The notes under the pieces are model-generated. The model was not told where the DNA came from, searched no databases, and saw only the letters and a program-made list of their open reading frames with translations. From Sarocladium kiliense (Eukaryota > Ascomycota > Sordariomycetes > Hypocreales > Sarocladiaceae), in contig JAUZTG010000016.1 in the NCBI GenBank assembly GCA_030734395.1, forward strand, positions 1,674,001-1,738,000: a DNA stretch of 64,000 bases, written 5' to 3'. Positions 46,118 to 57,760 of this stretch are shown one piece after another (position 1 is the stretch's first letter; the number at the start of each line of letters is the position of its first letter). Made by a program: the position numbers and the translations under genes.

Positions 46118-46582
46118 CTACTTTGTTATCTTAGGGTTGTCCCTCAGCTTGATGTGTTTCGCAGCAAACTCAATAGCAGCTGTATACCCAAATGCACCCA
46201 GCCCACAAATCATAGCCTCTGCCTTGTCGGTGAAGTAGCTATGATGTCTCCAGTCCTCTCTCGCATGAACATTCGACACATGGACCTCCACGAAGGGGAT
46301 GTTCACACCTAATAGCGCATCTCGAATTGGCACACTGGTATGGGTAAACCCTGCAGGATTGATGATGATAGCATCTGCTACCCCGCGTGCTGCTTGGATC
46401 CGGTCGATGATGGCACCTTCGTAGTTCGATTGGAAGGTTTCCAGAGTGATGCCAAGGGTTTTGGCTTGCTCGGTGGCTTGTTGGTTCACCTCATCAAGAG
46501 TTGTTGAGCCATACAGGTGAGGCTCGCGGGTTCCGAGTAGGTTCAGGTTCGGCCCGTTAATAACAACGACGTGTCTTCCCAT
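46118..46582 (-). CDS. qutE: Catabolic type II 3-dehydroquinate dehydratase
   Basis: Converts 3-dehydroquinate to 3-dehydroshikimate. Intronless, 154 residues, the normal length for the small dodecameric type II enzyme. The motifs are complete: NGPNLNLLGTREPHLYG (catalytic Tyr, mobile-loop Arg nearby), FQSNYEGAIIDRIQ, INPAGFTHTS, and EVHVSNVHAREDWRH with the catalytic His. In fungi a stand-alone type II enzyme is catabolic (qutE of Aspergillus, qa-2 of Neurospora); the biosynthetic activity sits in the pentafunctional AROM protein. Its presence beside a quinate permease and a dehydroshikimate dehydratase marks the cluster as quinate/shikimate utilisation. Confidence 0.95.
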   Translation of the reverse strand: MGRHVVVINGPNLNLLGTREPHLYGSTTLDEVNQQATEQAKTLGITLETFQSNYEGAIIDRIQAARGVADAIIINPAGFTHTSVPIRDALLGVNIPFVEVHVSNVHAREDWRHHSYFTDKAEAMICGLGAFGYTAAIEFAAKHIKLRDNPKITK

Positions 46583-47335
46583 ATTATTGAGATTTGAAGT
46601 GTGATGTTGAGGGGTAGTGAATTAGCTGTGTGGATGGTACAAAGCATATAATAGCTTGCTGCAATCCTGGTCAACCGCCCCTTAAGTAGGGCTCATCGGC
46701 CAGGTTCAGTCGGATTGGTGATCAATGCCAACCAAACTTCGGCGCTAGACACTCAGCTTCCCCACAAGATCGCCCGGCCAGTAACTAATACGCCGGTGCT
46801 CAGGCTCAGAAAGTAGCCGGTAGGACGCGGGGAAGAGTGTAGGAGATTGATCGCAAAGTCGAAAGGAATAAAGGGGATCAGCCTCAGGGGCCTAGGCCTC
46901 AGATAGGGAATTGCAAACAGAAAACATCGTCGGTCTCGCCTCATCAAGTCGAATAGTCTGGATCAGCGCATGCAACTAGAAGCATGGCGTCCTATTCGCA
47001 GAGCTTAGTTTCTATTACAATTTATCAGGTGTTCATTAGATGCCTGAGTTCAATGGCGCGGCGTGTCTGCTGCCTTTACTAGCTCAGTGGGAAGGCAGTG
47101 TTAGAGCACTGATGGCGCAAAGTAGATACTGAACATGGCTAATCAGCTTCCTTGACTGACAAAAGATGAAGATTTTCGAATTCAGAATTAAGTTCGTCCC
47201 ATGAGAACTACAAGGACATTGTCTAAACGTGTACTGATAGACCTGATATCGGGAACAATAAGAGCATGCATGCGCACATTGTCTCCACCAGCATCCCAAC
47301 TATAACAGTAGAATGATTTAGTCAGAACACGACCG
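46583..47335. other. Promoter of dehydroquinase, 3' flank of permease
   Basis: About 750 bases with no supported gene. No CGG-N3-CCG site was found by eye; single CCGG motifs occur near 46775-46825. Confidence 0.4.
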
Positions 47336-49189
47336 CTACACTTGGTCAGAGCCGCTGGAGCGCTTGGTGTGCTCTATCTGGCTGAGATCGGTCTTCTCGT
47401 CCCCATCGACATCGGCGACGTGCATGTTGCCTCCAATGTCGTGTGTGGCTAACTCCGCCATCAAGATCCGGTTCGCATGTCGGACGGGCTTGATCTCAAA
47501 GAGTCTATCGATAGCCTCGAGAGGAATAGACTTCGTCTCAGGAATGAGGAAATAGACAAACGCAATAGAGATCAGCGTCATAGAGGCAAAGAAGAAGTAG
47601 ACTCCATAGCCCCAAGCGTTAAACATATCAACGGTGAAGCGCGCAATAATGAAATTCCAGAACCTGCATACTAGTTCAGTTTTACTGTTATGAATAGCGA
47701 TTGCAAGTGGACTGACCATTGATTCGCGGTTGCGTTGGCCTGTCCCAGGCTTCGGGTCTGCTGGTCAAACATCTCTGCATTCAGAACCCATGGAGTTCCG
47801 TTCCATGAAGGTGAGTAGAAGGCAGTCCAAAGGTAGAACATGAAGATTGCAGCATAGCCTCCAGAGTCGAGCCCAGCAGATGGATCTCTGTCTTCCGGCT
47901 CGGCGACTTTGATGTAGGCTCCAATGAACCACATGCATAGAGAGCCTCCGGTAGATCCAATGAGAAGCAGCTTGCGGCGGCCCATCTTGTCGATCAGTAC
48001 CAAGAGCCAGATAAAGGTAAGGACAGTCTTGACAACGCCAAAGAGGCCTGTAGTAAGGAACGCGGTGTTGGTACCAGTCAGGCCGAGCGATGCGAAGACT
48101 GTTGGCGAGTAGTAGTTGATCGCGTTGATACCAGAGCCTGTTGAAGAAGTTAGATCGAGTCATGACACCAGAGTTCCGGTCGAAGGATATCCTCACCGTT
48201 CTGAAAAACAAACAGCAAGCCACCAAGCAGGAAGCGCCACTGGATCTTTCTCTGCTTGAGTGCAGCAAAGGGTTTCCAGAATCCAGCGCCAACTGTCTCG
48301 TTGAACTTCTCGATGTCTTCATCAATGTACTTGATTTCCTCGATGATATACGGGTCGGTCGGCTCCAGCATTCTCATCCAACAAAGACCACGAACGGCCT
48401 CATCGCGTCTTCCTTTGGAGAAAAGCCAACGGGGAGATTCTGGGATCATTGCAAGTCCAATCAGGAGCAAACCGCCCGGAATGAGCTGTACTCCGAATGG
48501 GATCATCCACTGTGTTCTACTCGGAGCCATGGTCGTGTTAACGCCATAGTCTGCTAACAGTTAGAGTCCGAAACCCCAATTCTCCAAGAGGAGGATACTC
48601 ACTGATCCAGAAGCCAACAAGGCCTCCAGTTTGCCAGCCGAGCTCAAAGAATCCCACCAGTCTGCCGCGAATAGCAGGGGGTGAGGTCTCTGAAATGTAG
48701 ATAGGCGTCATGTTGCTAAGCCCACCAATACCGAGGCCTGCAAGGACACGACCTCCGATGATAGGAGCAATGCCAACGCTTCCGTTAGCTGCAAGCATGG
48801 TACCCGCCCCAACCATGAAAATACAGGTGAACCCAACAAGAGACCATCGGCGACCAAGGTAATAGGAAGACACATAGGCGATAAGAGCACCAAAAAATGC
48901 TCCAGCCTGGTAAACAGACACAATGTTCTGCTTCAGCAAAGCAACTCCATGTGTTGAGTAGCTTTCGAAATTGAACTCCTCAGTGAACGAGGGCAAAGCC
49001 AGCGTGGTACCAATGAAGGCGGAATCATAGCTAGATCAGTCAGCTTTGGCGGTATCATAACGTGAAATCCAGAGTGACGAACCCAATCACGCAGGCAGCA
49101 AAGGATGCTGTGATAGCACAGAGGTAAACTCGCCAGTTATAGACGATCTTCGGCGTTGGCCGATCTTCGTGGAGGGTGAAGATGCCCAT
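47336..49189 (-). CDS. qutD: Quinate permease, MFS sugar-transporter family
   Basis: Five exons (49083-49189, 48603-49030, 48197-48550, 47717-48137, 47336-47663) give 545 residues with about 12 membrane segments. The spliced protein starts MGIFTLHEDRPTPKIVYNWR and then CVIGYDSAFIGTTLALPSF, which is how fungal quinate permeases (QutD, QA-Y) begin. Sugar-porter signatures follow: LGRRWSLVGF, GGRVLAGLGIGGLSNMTPIY, ISETSPPAIRGRLVG, IPESPRWLFSKGR, GINAINYYSPTVFASLG, IDKMGRRKLLLIG and FLIPETKSIPLEAIDRLF. The cytosolic tail is acidic and charged. In qut clusters this protein imports quinate and its transcription needs the pathway activator. It shares a divergent promoter with the dehydratase gene. 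Confidence 0.92.
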
Positions 49190-50134
49190 GATGGCAACAA
49201 TGATAGAAGTTTACAGGTGATAGCAACGATATGTTCAGGAAAGTCCAACTTAAGAAAACAGAAAGAAAGAATCCTGATGACCTGCAGGCAAGCGTAGTTA
49301 TAAGCCTTGACCATGGGACCCGAGTTTCCGGAGAACTCTGCATGACCACTACCCAGGAACCTGGGGTTAAGGAACGCGAATTCACGTTTCCTGGAGTCTC
49401 CACGCTCAACAACTACGCTAGAGCAGCTATACCTGGTCTAGGACCGGTGTATTGGGTGCTCTGATACGACCGGCCTGTTAATCGAGACATCTGAGTGGTC
49501 CCTTGCCCCAGGCATCGCCCCAATTACACCATGGCATTGGTTTCGAGTTGGGAGATCGGATCTCGTTTTCATGTCCTTTCCCCATGGGGCACTGTCTCTT
49601 CAGGCTAAGCGAAAGCAGTACCGGTGTTATCGAAGCACCAAGAGCCCCTGTTCAGCTACGAGGTCGTTGTGTTCGACGCTATCTGTAATCTGACCGGGGA
49701 GCAATAGGCCGGAACGCGGGGATTCGTTAGCTCATCATGCCAAATCACAGCGTGCTAATGGTAATCGAGTACCGCATCCGATGGTGACATGTAATGACTG
49801 TGTAAGAATGGCCAAGTACACACGATGACACTAGGAGATCATTGCAACAAGACCAGGAACTATAGTGGGTTGCTTGCCCCCAGTCCCGATGCCAGAACCG
49901 GCGACTTAATATTAAAGCACCGGGTCGAGTAGTCGTCTAAGGCTAGTTTCGCCGGTCGCGAAACGCGGCAGACTGGCATTACGAGCTGCACCAAGACATT
50001 CTCGTTTAGTTATAGAAATCTATTCTATCGATAATTTCTGAAGACACTAAATTTTGCATCACGTCTCTCTCTGAGCTTGAGGCTGGTTTGACTTGAGTCA
50101 AGAGCCACTTTCCGACACCAGCTCCGTGGCGACC
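49190..50134. promoter_or_regulatory. Divergent promoter, quinate permease / dehydroshikimate dehydratase
   Basis: About 945 bases shared by two pathway genes. ACCGGT palindromes lie at 49443-49448 and 49620-49625, resembling those in the other divergent promoter of the cluster; several further CCGG motifs lie at 49690-49980. Regulatory meaning is inference. Confidence 0.4.
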
Positions 50135-51301
50135 ATGGCAGAACCTGCTGGTATTCGCTTAGCGGTATGCACCAACTCATTAGGCAAGACACAAGCTGGC
50201 CACACGATCGACGTGAAGCTCAAAGCTGCGAAACGTCATGGCTTTGAGGGGGTCGAAGTTGCAATGGAGTGCCTTGAGCTCCACGCTGGATCTCCGCAAT
50301 TTGGGGTATATGGTTCGAGACCAGATCGACTGAAGGCAGCAGCAAAGGACATTCGTGGAATGGCATCTGCCTTGTCCTTAGAGATCATAGCTTTGAATCC
50401 GCTGGGTGGTCTAGATGCACTTGTCAACGTTGAGGATCAAGAGGAACGATTCATTGAAGCAGATCTGTGGCTTCAGCTCACACAGTTGCTGGATACCCCG
50501 ATACTCCAGGTCTGTGGACAATGTCAGGAATCTATACGTAATTGCTAACGGATGTCGGTCAGGTTACTTCGGCAATGTATCCTCAAGCGAAACCGGTCAC
50601 ATCCGACCCGAAGAAGATCGCACAAAACTTAAGCAAGCTCTGTCTATTAGCCCAATCACATGGCAAATTGGTGGCCTATGAGGCGATCTCCTGGGGATAT
50701 AATACTAACACTTGGCAACAATCACGCGACATCTTCCATCTTGTTGACCTTCCAAACTTTCGGCACTGCCTTGATACTTTCCACATTGCAACGAAGATAG
50801 CGGCAGATCCATTCAATCAAGAGCAACCTATCCATCTGGACGGCATCGAGAACCTCAAGAGCAGCCTTGATGAACTAAGAAACGACATCAAACCGAGCGA
50901 GATTGGCTACATGCAGCTGAGCGATGCGACTGTCGCTGACGCCCTACAGCGCAACTATCCGAATCAGGATTTCAATGCGCCGCCTTTTATGACTCAGTCA
51001 CGAAATTGCCGCGTCTTCCCGTGCGACACTATACATCAGGGCATCCTACCAGTTGTTGATGTTGCTAAGGCTGTATTTGACACTGGGTACCGGGGTTGGG
51101 TTTCCATGGAGGTATTTCACACGGACCTTTGGAAGCGAGATGACTCGTAAGTACCTTTCTTCAGGACATCCACAGGGTACGTCAAAGTCATAGTGCCTTT
51201 TATACTGACATTGTTCCAGAATTCCTGATAAATGGGCGGAGCAAGGGGTCGCGTGCTGGGAGAGACTCAAAAGCGAGTGTTTCGACTCGAGCACATTATG
51301 A
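50135..51301 (+). CDS. qutC: 3-dehydroshikimate dehydratase (xylose-isomerase-like TIM barrel)
   Basis: Converts 3-dehydroshikimate to protocatechuate, the exit step of fungal quinate catabolism. Exons 50135-50509, 50563-51146 and 51220-51301 give 346 residues. The start is the ATG at 50135; upstream frame positions have only TTG. Features of the sugar-phosphate-isomerase-like barrel include RLAVCTNSLGK at strand 1, HGFEGVEVAMECLEL, and the metal ligands in VAYEAISWG (Glu), CLDTFHIA (Asp), YMQLSDA (Gln) and VSMEVFH (Glu). The length matches the QutC/QA-4 class. The first intron has a weak GTCTGT donor but a good GCTAAC branch, and the spliced join QVTSAMYP is family-like. Together with the permease and dehydroquinase it completes a route from 3-dehydroquinate to protocatechuate. 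Confidence 0.93.
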
Positions 51302-52740
51302 GGCTTTGAGACTAGGAAAAGAAGTTAGAACCACATCGCCCTGTTAGTCTTGCAAAGCCCTTCCTCCGCTGAAATTGCCTCCACCACAGCTGTTCCAAAG
51401 CCTACTCCAGCTTCCTGTAATATCAGTCTCAAGCAGACACCCCAAGCTCAAGCTGCAGGGGATCTCCGGTCCTTCAAGTCAAACATGCCTGTGTAGAACA
51501 TGACCAGTTTCGGGCTTGCACGACTAGAGAAAAAGCTTCCAACAATCTAGCAAGAAGAGCCTCTCTATTCTGCAAATCGGACGAGACGCGCAGCGCTATC
51601 CAGAGACTTGCCTCGGCTGGATTCAAGTCGCACCCAATCAAGATTATCGCAATGTCGTCGACCCGTCCAAGTGGTGCCAGGATAAATTAAATACCCAATG
51701 TCCCCCGCATTGTCTCCCGCCGGCATTCTTCCCCCTGAGAAACCCCACGCGAAGCCTGCAGCTAATAATCGCGGGGTAAGGCTTGGTGCTCACAGCACTT
51801 CATGGTTACATGGACAGGAGCCGAGGCTTTTACACCGACTTGCGATACTGTTTTCTCGGCCTGGAGTAGAGCCTGCAGGTACTGATTGAACCTCGGCATT
51901 CCGCATTAACAATTAATCAGTTCCTCAAACCGCCTCTAGAGTCCTGAAAAGAAACCCACTGTCTCACCTTGACGAGGGGAACTATCTTGCTCATGTATGT
52001 CTTTGCTTCTAGCCTCCCCACGTAAGCGTACGTAGCTTCCAGAAGGACCGGGGACATCCCTGGAGGTCCGCCCCCAACTTTCTTGGATCTGCCGAAGTCC
52101 TCGTCCAACATCATGAAAGCAAGCTGATGATTCGAGCTTGGCTTCTTTGCCATGACCTTAGAGACTGTCTAGTGTCAGGTGTCGAGACCTAACGCCAAGT
52201 CGAACTTGCTCAAGCTTGCCAACCATCACAGCCGGTACTCTTACTCTTTCTCGCAACTGAAGCTCAACAGGGGATAGTCTCAATGCTCACGTTACCCCAA
52301 AACCCCGGAAATCCCATTGTCTCTCCTCGCGATTTTACCTCAATCAGGTAAAGTAGAAAGCGGAAGTTGGGGTTCGGAGAAAAGGCTAGTTCCAAATTCG
52401 TACCCCGCAAAAAGAGACGTTCACTCTATTTCGTCGACTTTGAAGCCTTGGAAACCGCGGCTGGTCACGAAATGGGAGCTTCAGCAGGACTTGACCGGAT
52501 TCTTCGTGGCAGTGTTGGGTGGTGATTTTGCGCTACGAGCTACCACGATGCCTGATGTCCACGAGGAGCTTGTTGTTCCGAACTTCAAGAGTCGAGAAGT
52601 ATAAGAGTAGACGGTCACTCCCGCTGTTTCTAGATAGAATCAGTAGCCACGACTGCCTTCATTCACTTGCATAACTCTCGCCCATCGCTCATCTCAGCTT
52701 CTGCTCTTCAGCTCGCCTTTGAAAACCACTCATCTTCAAA
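51302..52740. other. Intergenic, no supported gene
   Basis: About 1.4 kb marking the end of the cluster. A minus-strand ATG frame of 78 codons at 51917-52153 (MAKKPSSNHQLAFMM...) is unassigned and not called. The final bases before 52741 are the CT-rich leader of the cutinase. Confidence 0.45.
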
Positions 52741-53499
52741 ATGAAGTTCCTGTCTCTCTTGACCCTTGCCACTGCGGCCCTCGCTGCCCCGGCTGCCATC
52801 CCAGCCCGTGAGGATATAACCGCAAACCCCGAGTTCATCGCCCGCCAGATCCTACCAACCAGCGAGAACGGGCTCAAGTCCAGCCTCAGCCGCTGCGGAG
52901 ACGTCGTTTTCATCTTTGCTCGTGGTTCTACGGAAGTGGGCAACATGGGATCCATCATTGGTCCTGATCTGAAGAGAGCTCTTGAGAGCCGTCTGCCGCG
53001 AGGACAGTCTCTGACGACACAGGGTGTTGATTATGCTGCTCTTCTGTCTACGAACTACTTGCCCGGAGGCACGGACTCTCGCTCTGAGGAGGAGATGAAG
53101 AGCATGCTTCGTCTTGCTCACACTAAGTGTCCCAATGCCAAGATCGTCGTCGGTGGTTACAGGTAAGACTTGCCCCTAAGCCTCGAGTAAACGGAAATCA
53201 ATCTGACTCAAATTCTGTAATACAGCCAGGGTGCGGCCGTTGTCCACCGTGGTGTTGAGGACATCGAAGACGTCATCAAGAACAAGATCGCCGCAGCAGT
53301 CTGCTTCGGAGACACTCAGTGGCGCGCTGACGGTGGCCAGATCCCCAACTTCCCTCGTGACAGGTACAAGGTCTTCTGTGGTGGACTGATCCGCGACACC
53401 GTCTGCGATGGAAACCTTGCTGCTGCTGTTCTGGCTCCTCACTTGAGCTACGGATCTGACGCTCGCGAGGCTGCGGATTTCCTTGCTTCCAAGCTGTAA
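52741..53499 (+). CDS. Secreted cutinase (carbohydrate esterase family 5)
   Basis: Extracellular serine esterase that hydrolyses cutin. Exons 52741-53162 and 53226-53499 give 231 residues, the usual size. The signal peptide (MKFLSLLTLATAALA) is followed by a short propeptide. Family motifs are DVVFIFARGSTEVGNMG, LPGGTDSRSEEEM and the nucleophile elbow GGYSQGAAVVH with Ser141. The Asp and His of the triad are Asp198 (IRDTVCDG) and His213 (APHLSYG). Cysteines at 52, 130, 192 and 201 can form the two conserved disulfides. The single intron splits the codon of the active serine (AG|C). It suits a plant-associated life. Whether it acts on cutin or other polyesters cannot be told. Confidence 0.95.
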
Positions 53500-53810
53500 A
53501 CAACGATCAATCCGTGAGGCACCGCTTTTGTGTATGTGGGCTTTGATACTGTGGAACAATACACACATGGGCGGCCGAGCGATGGAGTCGAGGGGATGTA
53601 AACAAGCCTGAAGGGGATTTTCTCGTCTTAGGACAAACTGCTATACTCCTTCAAAACAATAAACGTTGTTCACATCGACAAGTTCTTCTTCATGTTAGAT
53701 CATCCCCCGGTACCCCGGTCTACTGCTTCTGGTCACAGGGATTTTGGACAATAAGGCCCCCAGGACAATGTCATGCCTCTAATGTCAGCCATTAGGAAAG
53801 ACTCGCCAGC
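53500..53810. other. Intergenic, convergent 3' ends
   Basis: About 310 bases between the cutinase stop and the kelch gene's 3' end; nothing recognised. Confidence 0.45.
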
Positions 53811-54889
53811 TTAGAAGCACAGCTTCCAAACATCGCCGAGGCGTTTGTTGCCCTCATTAAGTCCGCCATGCACGATGATCTCTTGCTCCTTGTCGACATC
53901 GCCGACAACATCAGCGTCAAACCATCCTCGTGGTTCAGGACAGTCGCCGGCGATCTCGACCTTAGACCACGCCGCATGCCCTATATCCCACGCCCAAACA
54001 TCTGGCAGCATTTTCCCCGCACCGGCATGTCCAAGTGCGCTAGGGTCTCTCTCTCCAAACATAGTGACAAGTAACATCTTGCCGCGAATATTCACAGGCA
54101 GCAAGGTAGCCACACTTCGGGCCTCTGGACCCTGCATCCCATCTGGAGCATAAGTGATTGTACTCCACGAGCTCGAGGAAATGTCAAAGACATCAAGCGC
54201 TCCTCCTTGTTCTGTCTTGCCATCGAAGCCGTTGATTCGATAGAGTTTGCCGTCGGCATAGGCGATCGACGCACCGCCTCTGGGGGGTGCCGGCGCTTGT
54301 GGCAGCTCAGACCAAGTCTTGGTCGAAATGTCGAACACCCAGAGATCTGCCAAACGCCCTGACTCTGGGCATCCAGAGTGTACAAACACATTCTTCTTGT
54401 TGTCTGATGCAATGCAATGATAGCTCCGCCCAGCAGGGTATGGTCTATCAGGGTGAAGGGGCTTGACCAGACTCCAATTGGCAGCCTCCACATTGTAGCG
54501 CCAGAGTGCTCCATTTTCCTCAATTGGCCTCATTTCAAGGCCGCCACGACCCGAGAACACGTAGATATTTCCGTTGATTACAGTGCTTGGGCTGCCAACG
54601 CGAGGGATTGGGGCTTCTGTAGGGGCCGGAATTGTCTGCACGGTTGGTGCTGTGTACAAGCCAATGTCAGCAACCACTGGAATGAAGGTATGAAAACATG
54701 CGCAAGTATCTTCTTACCTCCATCACTGTCAGTCTGCACCACATCTACCTGGCTGTCAACAGGGTTCCGCGGGTGCAGCTCTCCGCCAAATATGTAAGCC
54801 TTCTGCCCAACCACTGACACAGCTTGCGAAGAACGGCAGAGGCGCTCACTGTGGGCGATACGAAGCCACTTTGCTGGATGGAAAGACAT
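53811..54889 (-). CDS. Kelch-repeat beta-propeller protein
   Basis: Exons 54718-54889 and 53811-54676 (41-base intron) give 345 residues, essentially only propeller. Repeats are visible as pairs of Gly after a strand and a later Trp: AYIFGGEL, IYVFSGRGGLE..ALWRYNVEAANW, VFVHSGCPE..LWVFDISTKTW, LYRINGFDG..LDVFDISSSSW, MLLVTMFGE..VWAWDIGHAAW and IIVHGGLNE..VWKLCF, about six blades. No signal peptide and no extra catalytic domain. Stand-alone kelch proteins in fungi include Tea1-like scaffolds (much longer) and small proteins like plant nitrile-specifier proteins; this is the short type. It is transcribed divergently from a Zn2Cys6 regulator across 356 bases, which suggests it may be that regulator's target. 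Confidence 0.88.
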
Positions 54890-55245
54890 GATGAACGATT
54901 CGATACAGGGCGAAGGTGTGACAAGGGTCTACAATATGCTGCGCGGGAGTCCAACATGCTTTATACCAACCTTCGCTCCTGGACTTCCACTTACACCATC
55001 CGTAGAACACTAAACAAGATCCACCTTTCTCCACCCTCGGGTCCCGAGTCCCGATTACTAAGGAAGATTGACTCCTCACGACTCACTCTTCAGTCCTCGA
55101 ACAACTTATATAATCGGGCCAACGGCACCGGGTGGTCATCTCAACCCAGGGTCTTCGTCTTCCTCAAGCGGTATATTGAGTATACCCTTCAGTGACGGGC
55201 CCCCATTCCCGATGACTGGGGCCGGCTGTCCGCTGACGAGCCGCC
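54890..55245. promoter_or_regulatory. Bidirectional promoter of kelch gene and Zn2Cys6 regulator
   Basis: Contains a perfect 13-base palindrome CTCGGGTCCCGAG at 55036-55048, which embeds CGG-N3-CCG, a typical Zn2Cys6 dimer site, and a TATATAAT element near 55109 oriented towards the regulator. Control by the adjacent factor is inferred. Confidence 0.55.
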
Positions 55246-57419
55246 ATGCCTAGCAGACGGGCCTGCGACATCTGTTCCAAGAGAAAGGTGCGCCTCGTTG
55301 CGAAATTGTCCTGTCGCTACGTATCCCAAAGCTCATCCATATTATGTCGACTTAGATCCAATGCTCCATTCCGGAATCAGGTCCACCTTGCAACTGGTGC
55401 AGTCACCAGAAAATTAACTGCACCTTTACGAGGGAGCCGCAGCGCAAGAAGCAGTGAGTTGAGCAGATGAAATGAGGTCCACGAGACCTGTGCTGACGAC
55501 TACCGCAGCATCACGGTGGATCATGTGCGGGATCTATATCGCCGTATTGAGCAATTGGAGGGTTCCTTGAGTAGAAGACATGATGACCCTCAGCAAACGA
55601 CGCAGACATCGCCAACTACAACAATTGACGCACCAATTACAAGCTCACAAATCGGATCCGCCTTCAAAGGGCATCACCCTAACCCTTTGGCTACTTACAC
55701 CCCTCTCTCTGTACTCTCAATCCCTAGAGAGGCTCGATCCGTTGAACCATCTCTCGAGACTAGAGCGATCCCTTTCCATGGGAGCCATTCCGGCCTGAAC
55801 TGGTACTTCAAGGGAATGAGGTTGTTCTCAGCCAAGGGCGAGCAATGGCTTTCATCAAGAACGGGCCAAGCCGTCACTCTCGAAACTTTCCGAGCCCTTG
55901 ATTTGAAGTTGTCCTTCCCAGTTTCAACTATACAGATTGGAATCTTTTCCCAGGTTCAAGACAAGTTGCCTGGCGAACGTGCTTCAATCCAGGCAATGGA
56001 GGTCCTCTATCAATCGCAGCCTTACCTAAGCTACCCTTTCCTGGATTACACATGCTGCTTGGATACCATACGCAAGGCCTATCGTTCAACCTCGGATGGG
56101 CCCCCATTGTCGTCACAAGTTGCGGCTATGGCATTTGTTTGGGCTCTGCATGCAATATCTTTCCGACTGCAAAGCAAGCCGGAGCCTAGCCGTCATGCAG
56201 AAAGTGAGGAATGCGCTAACCAAGCTCAACTATTGCTCAGCTCCGTGTCTGATGAATCAGATCGAGAGACTCTCGAAGCAATCCTCCTACTGGTATGTTT
56301 CATGAATGCAACAATAAGCTCGGGCTGAGGCTATGTCAGCTAACGGCAGCCATAGCAAACCTACAGGGTTTCCAATGGTCAATGGCGAACCTCAAGTTCC
56401 CTTCATTCTCTTGCATGTCGCATCGTCTGCGATTTGGGCGGTCATTTCTTCCCGTCAATTAGCCCCCCAGCGATGGAAGACCCATCGGTCACATCTCAGC
56501 GGCAGCATATCAGAAACCTTTTCTGGTTGTGCTATATCCTAGACAAGGACATCTCACTGCGTTTGGAGAGGCCTCCGCTACTCACCAAAGATCATTGCGA
56601 CTTGACGTTACCGAGTACCAAGGGTTCCATGCATGACAACTACCCCATTCTCCAACTCGGCGTCATTAAGGAGAAGGTCTTGCGGCTATTATGTTCCCCC
56701 AGAGCGCTCACAATCTCCGAGAGCGAGCTTCTACTGAACATTCGCCAACTAGATGCCGATCTTGAGCACTGGAGACTATCCGTGCCCCCACCACTCCGGC
56801 CAAGGCTTGCCATCCCTTGGGTCTCTGATCAGCCTCTTCTTCCCCACGAAACGAGTCTGCAACAGCAATTGAATCTCATCACTCTGCAGCTCGATTACCA
56901 CTACGTGATGATAATCGTTCATACGACAGTCCGGAGGTGTGGTTCCTCGGATGAAAGTGAGAATCTACCGGAGAATCTCCATAATGTTGTGCACTCCAGT
57001 GTCGATTTGACTCTTGAGGCCGGTCGCTCAGTCTTGGTATTCCTCGAGACTTTGATAGACTTATTAGGTGACGGGGCGCTCAGGTAAGCCATACCAGTCC
57101 CGTTGTTGGCTCACGCATCGAGAGTAGCGTGACTTACCAAATCTGTAGACACATTGTCTTCTATGCGCCCGTCGCTGCCATGGCCCTATTCGTTAATGTT
57201 GTCGTTCACCCTTTTGGTCAAAAAGCTCAGGCAGATGTGGACCTCCTGAACACAGCTGTCGGGACTATCAAAGGGATCCTACAGCAGTCCATTTCGACAG
57301 ACCAGAGACGACTGGTTAACAGACTTGCTGAATTCGTCCTTGAGCTTGGTCGTCTAGGTGATGCCGCCATTGAGAAGGCTAGGTTGCAGAGCGGCTTACT
57401 CACGCCCTCCGCGTCATAG
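55246..57419 (+). CDS. Zn2Cys6 fungal-type transcription factor
   Basis: Five exons (55246-55287, 55356-55453, 55509-56292, 56356-57083, 57149-57419) give 640 residues. The zinc cluster is assembled across the first intron: ACDICSKRK joined to IQCSIPESGPPCNWC and SHQKINC, six cysteines with normal spacing, followed by a basic PQRKKQ. A short coiled-coil-like segment (VDHVRDLYRRIEQLEGSL) comes next. The fungal transcription factor domain includes LQTYRVSNGQW, SLHSLACRIVCDLGGHFFP and RNLFWLCYILDKDISLRLERP, a very typical block. The acceptor at 56355 was chosen because it follows a GCTAAC branch and keeps phase, whereas nearer AGs do not. It is probably nuclear; targets are unknown, the kelch gene being the obvious candidate. 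Confidence 0.92.
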
Positions 57420-57725
57420 CATCCTTAACTACCTGCATCTGGGTCGCACCTCGAGGCCGGCAGTCGTGACGTGTAAACAATTTAAAATCGCTTCCTACTA
57501 AATACTCTTGATAGTTTTCACAAGACGGCGTCATGTGATTTGATCTGGTGCTAGCTGGACTGGCCATTGCCTTCCGTTTAAGTAACCAGTGCAATTCGTC
57601 GTAGGGGAGCTGGGTTTGGGTAGGCTTGGAAATTTAAGTTCTCATGTGTAACATCACAACCAACACTGCTGCAACACACTCACCTGCGTCTATGTGCATA
57701 GGCAAGCAGTTTACCATATTCTACC

Positions 57726-57760
<35 letters not shown>

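Noticed and set aside
51917..52153. 78-codon minus-strand ATG frame
   Set aside because: No domain, no clear promoter context, and length expected by chance.
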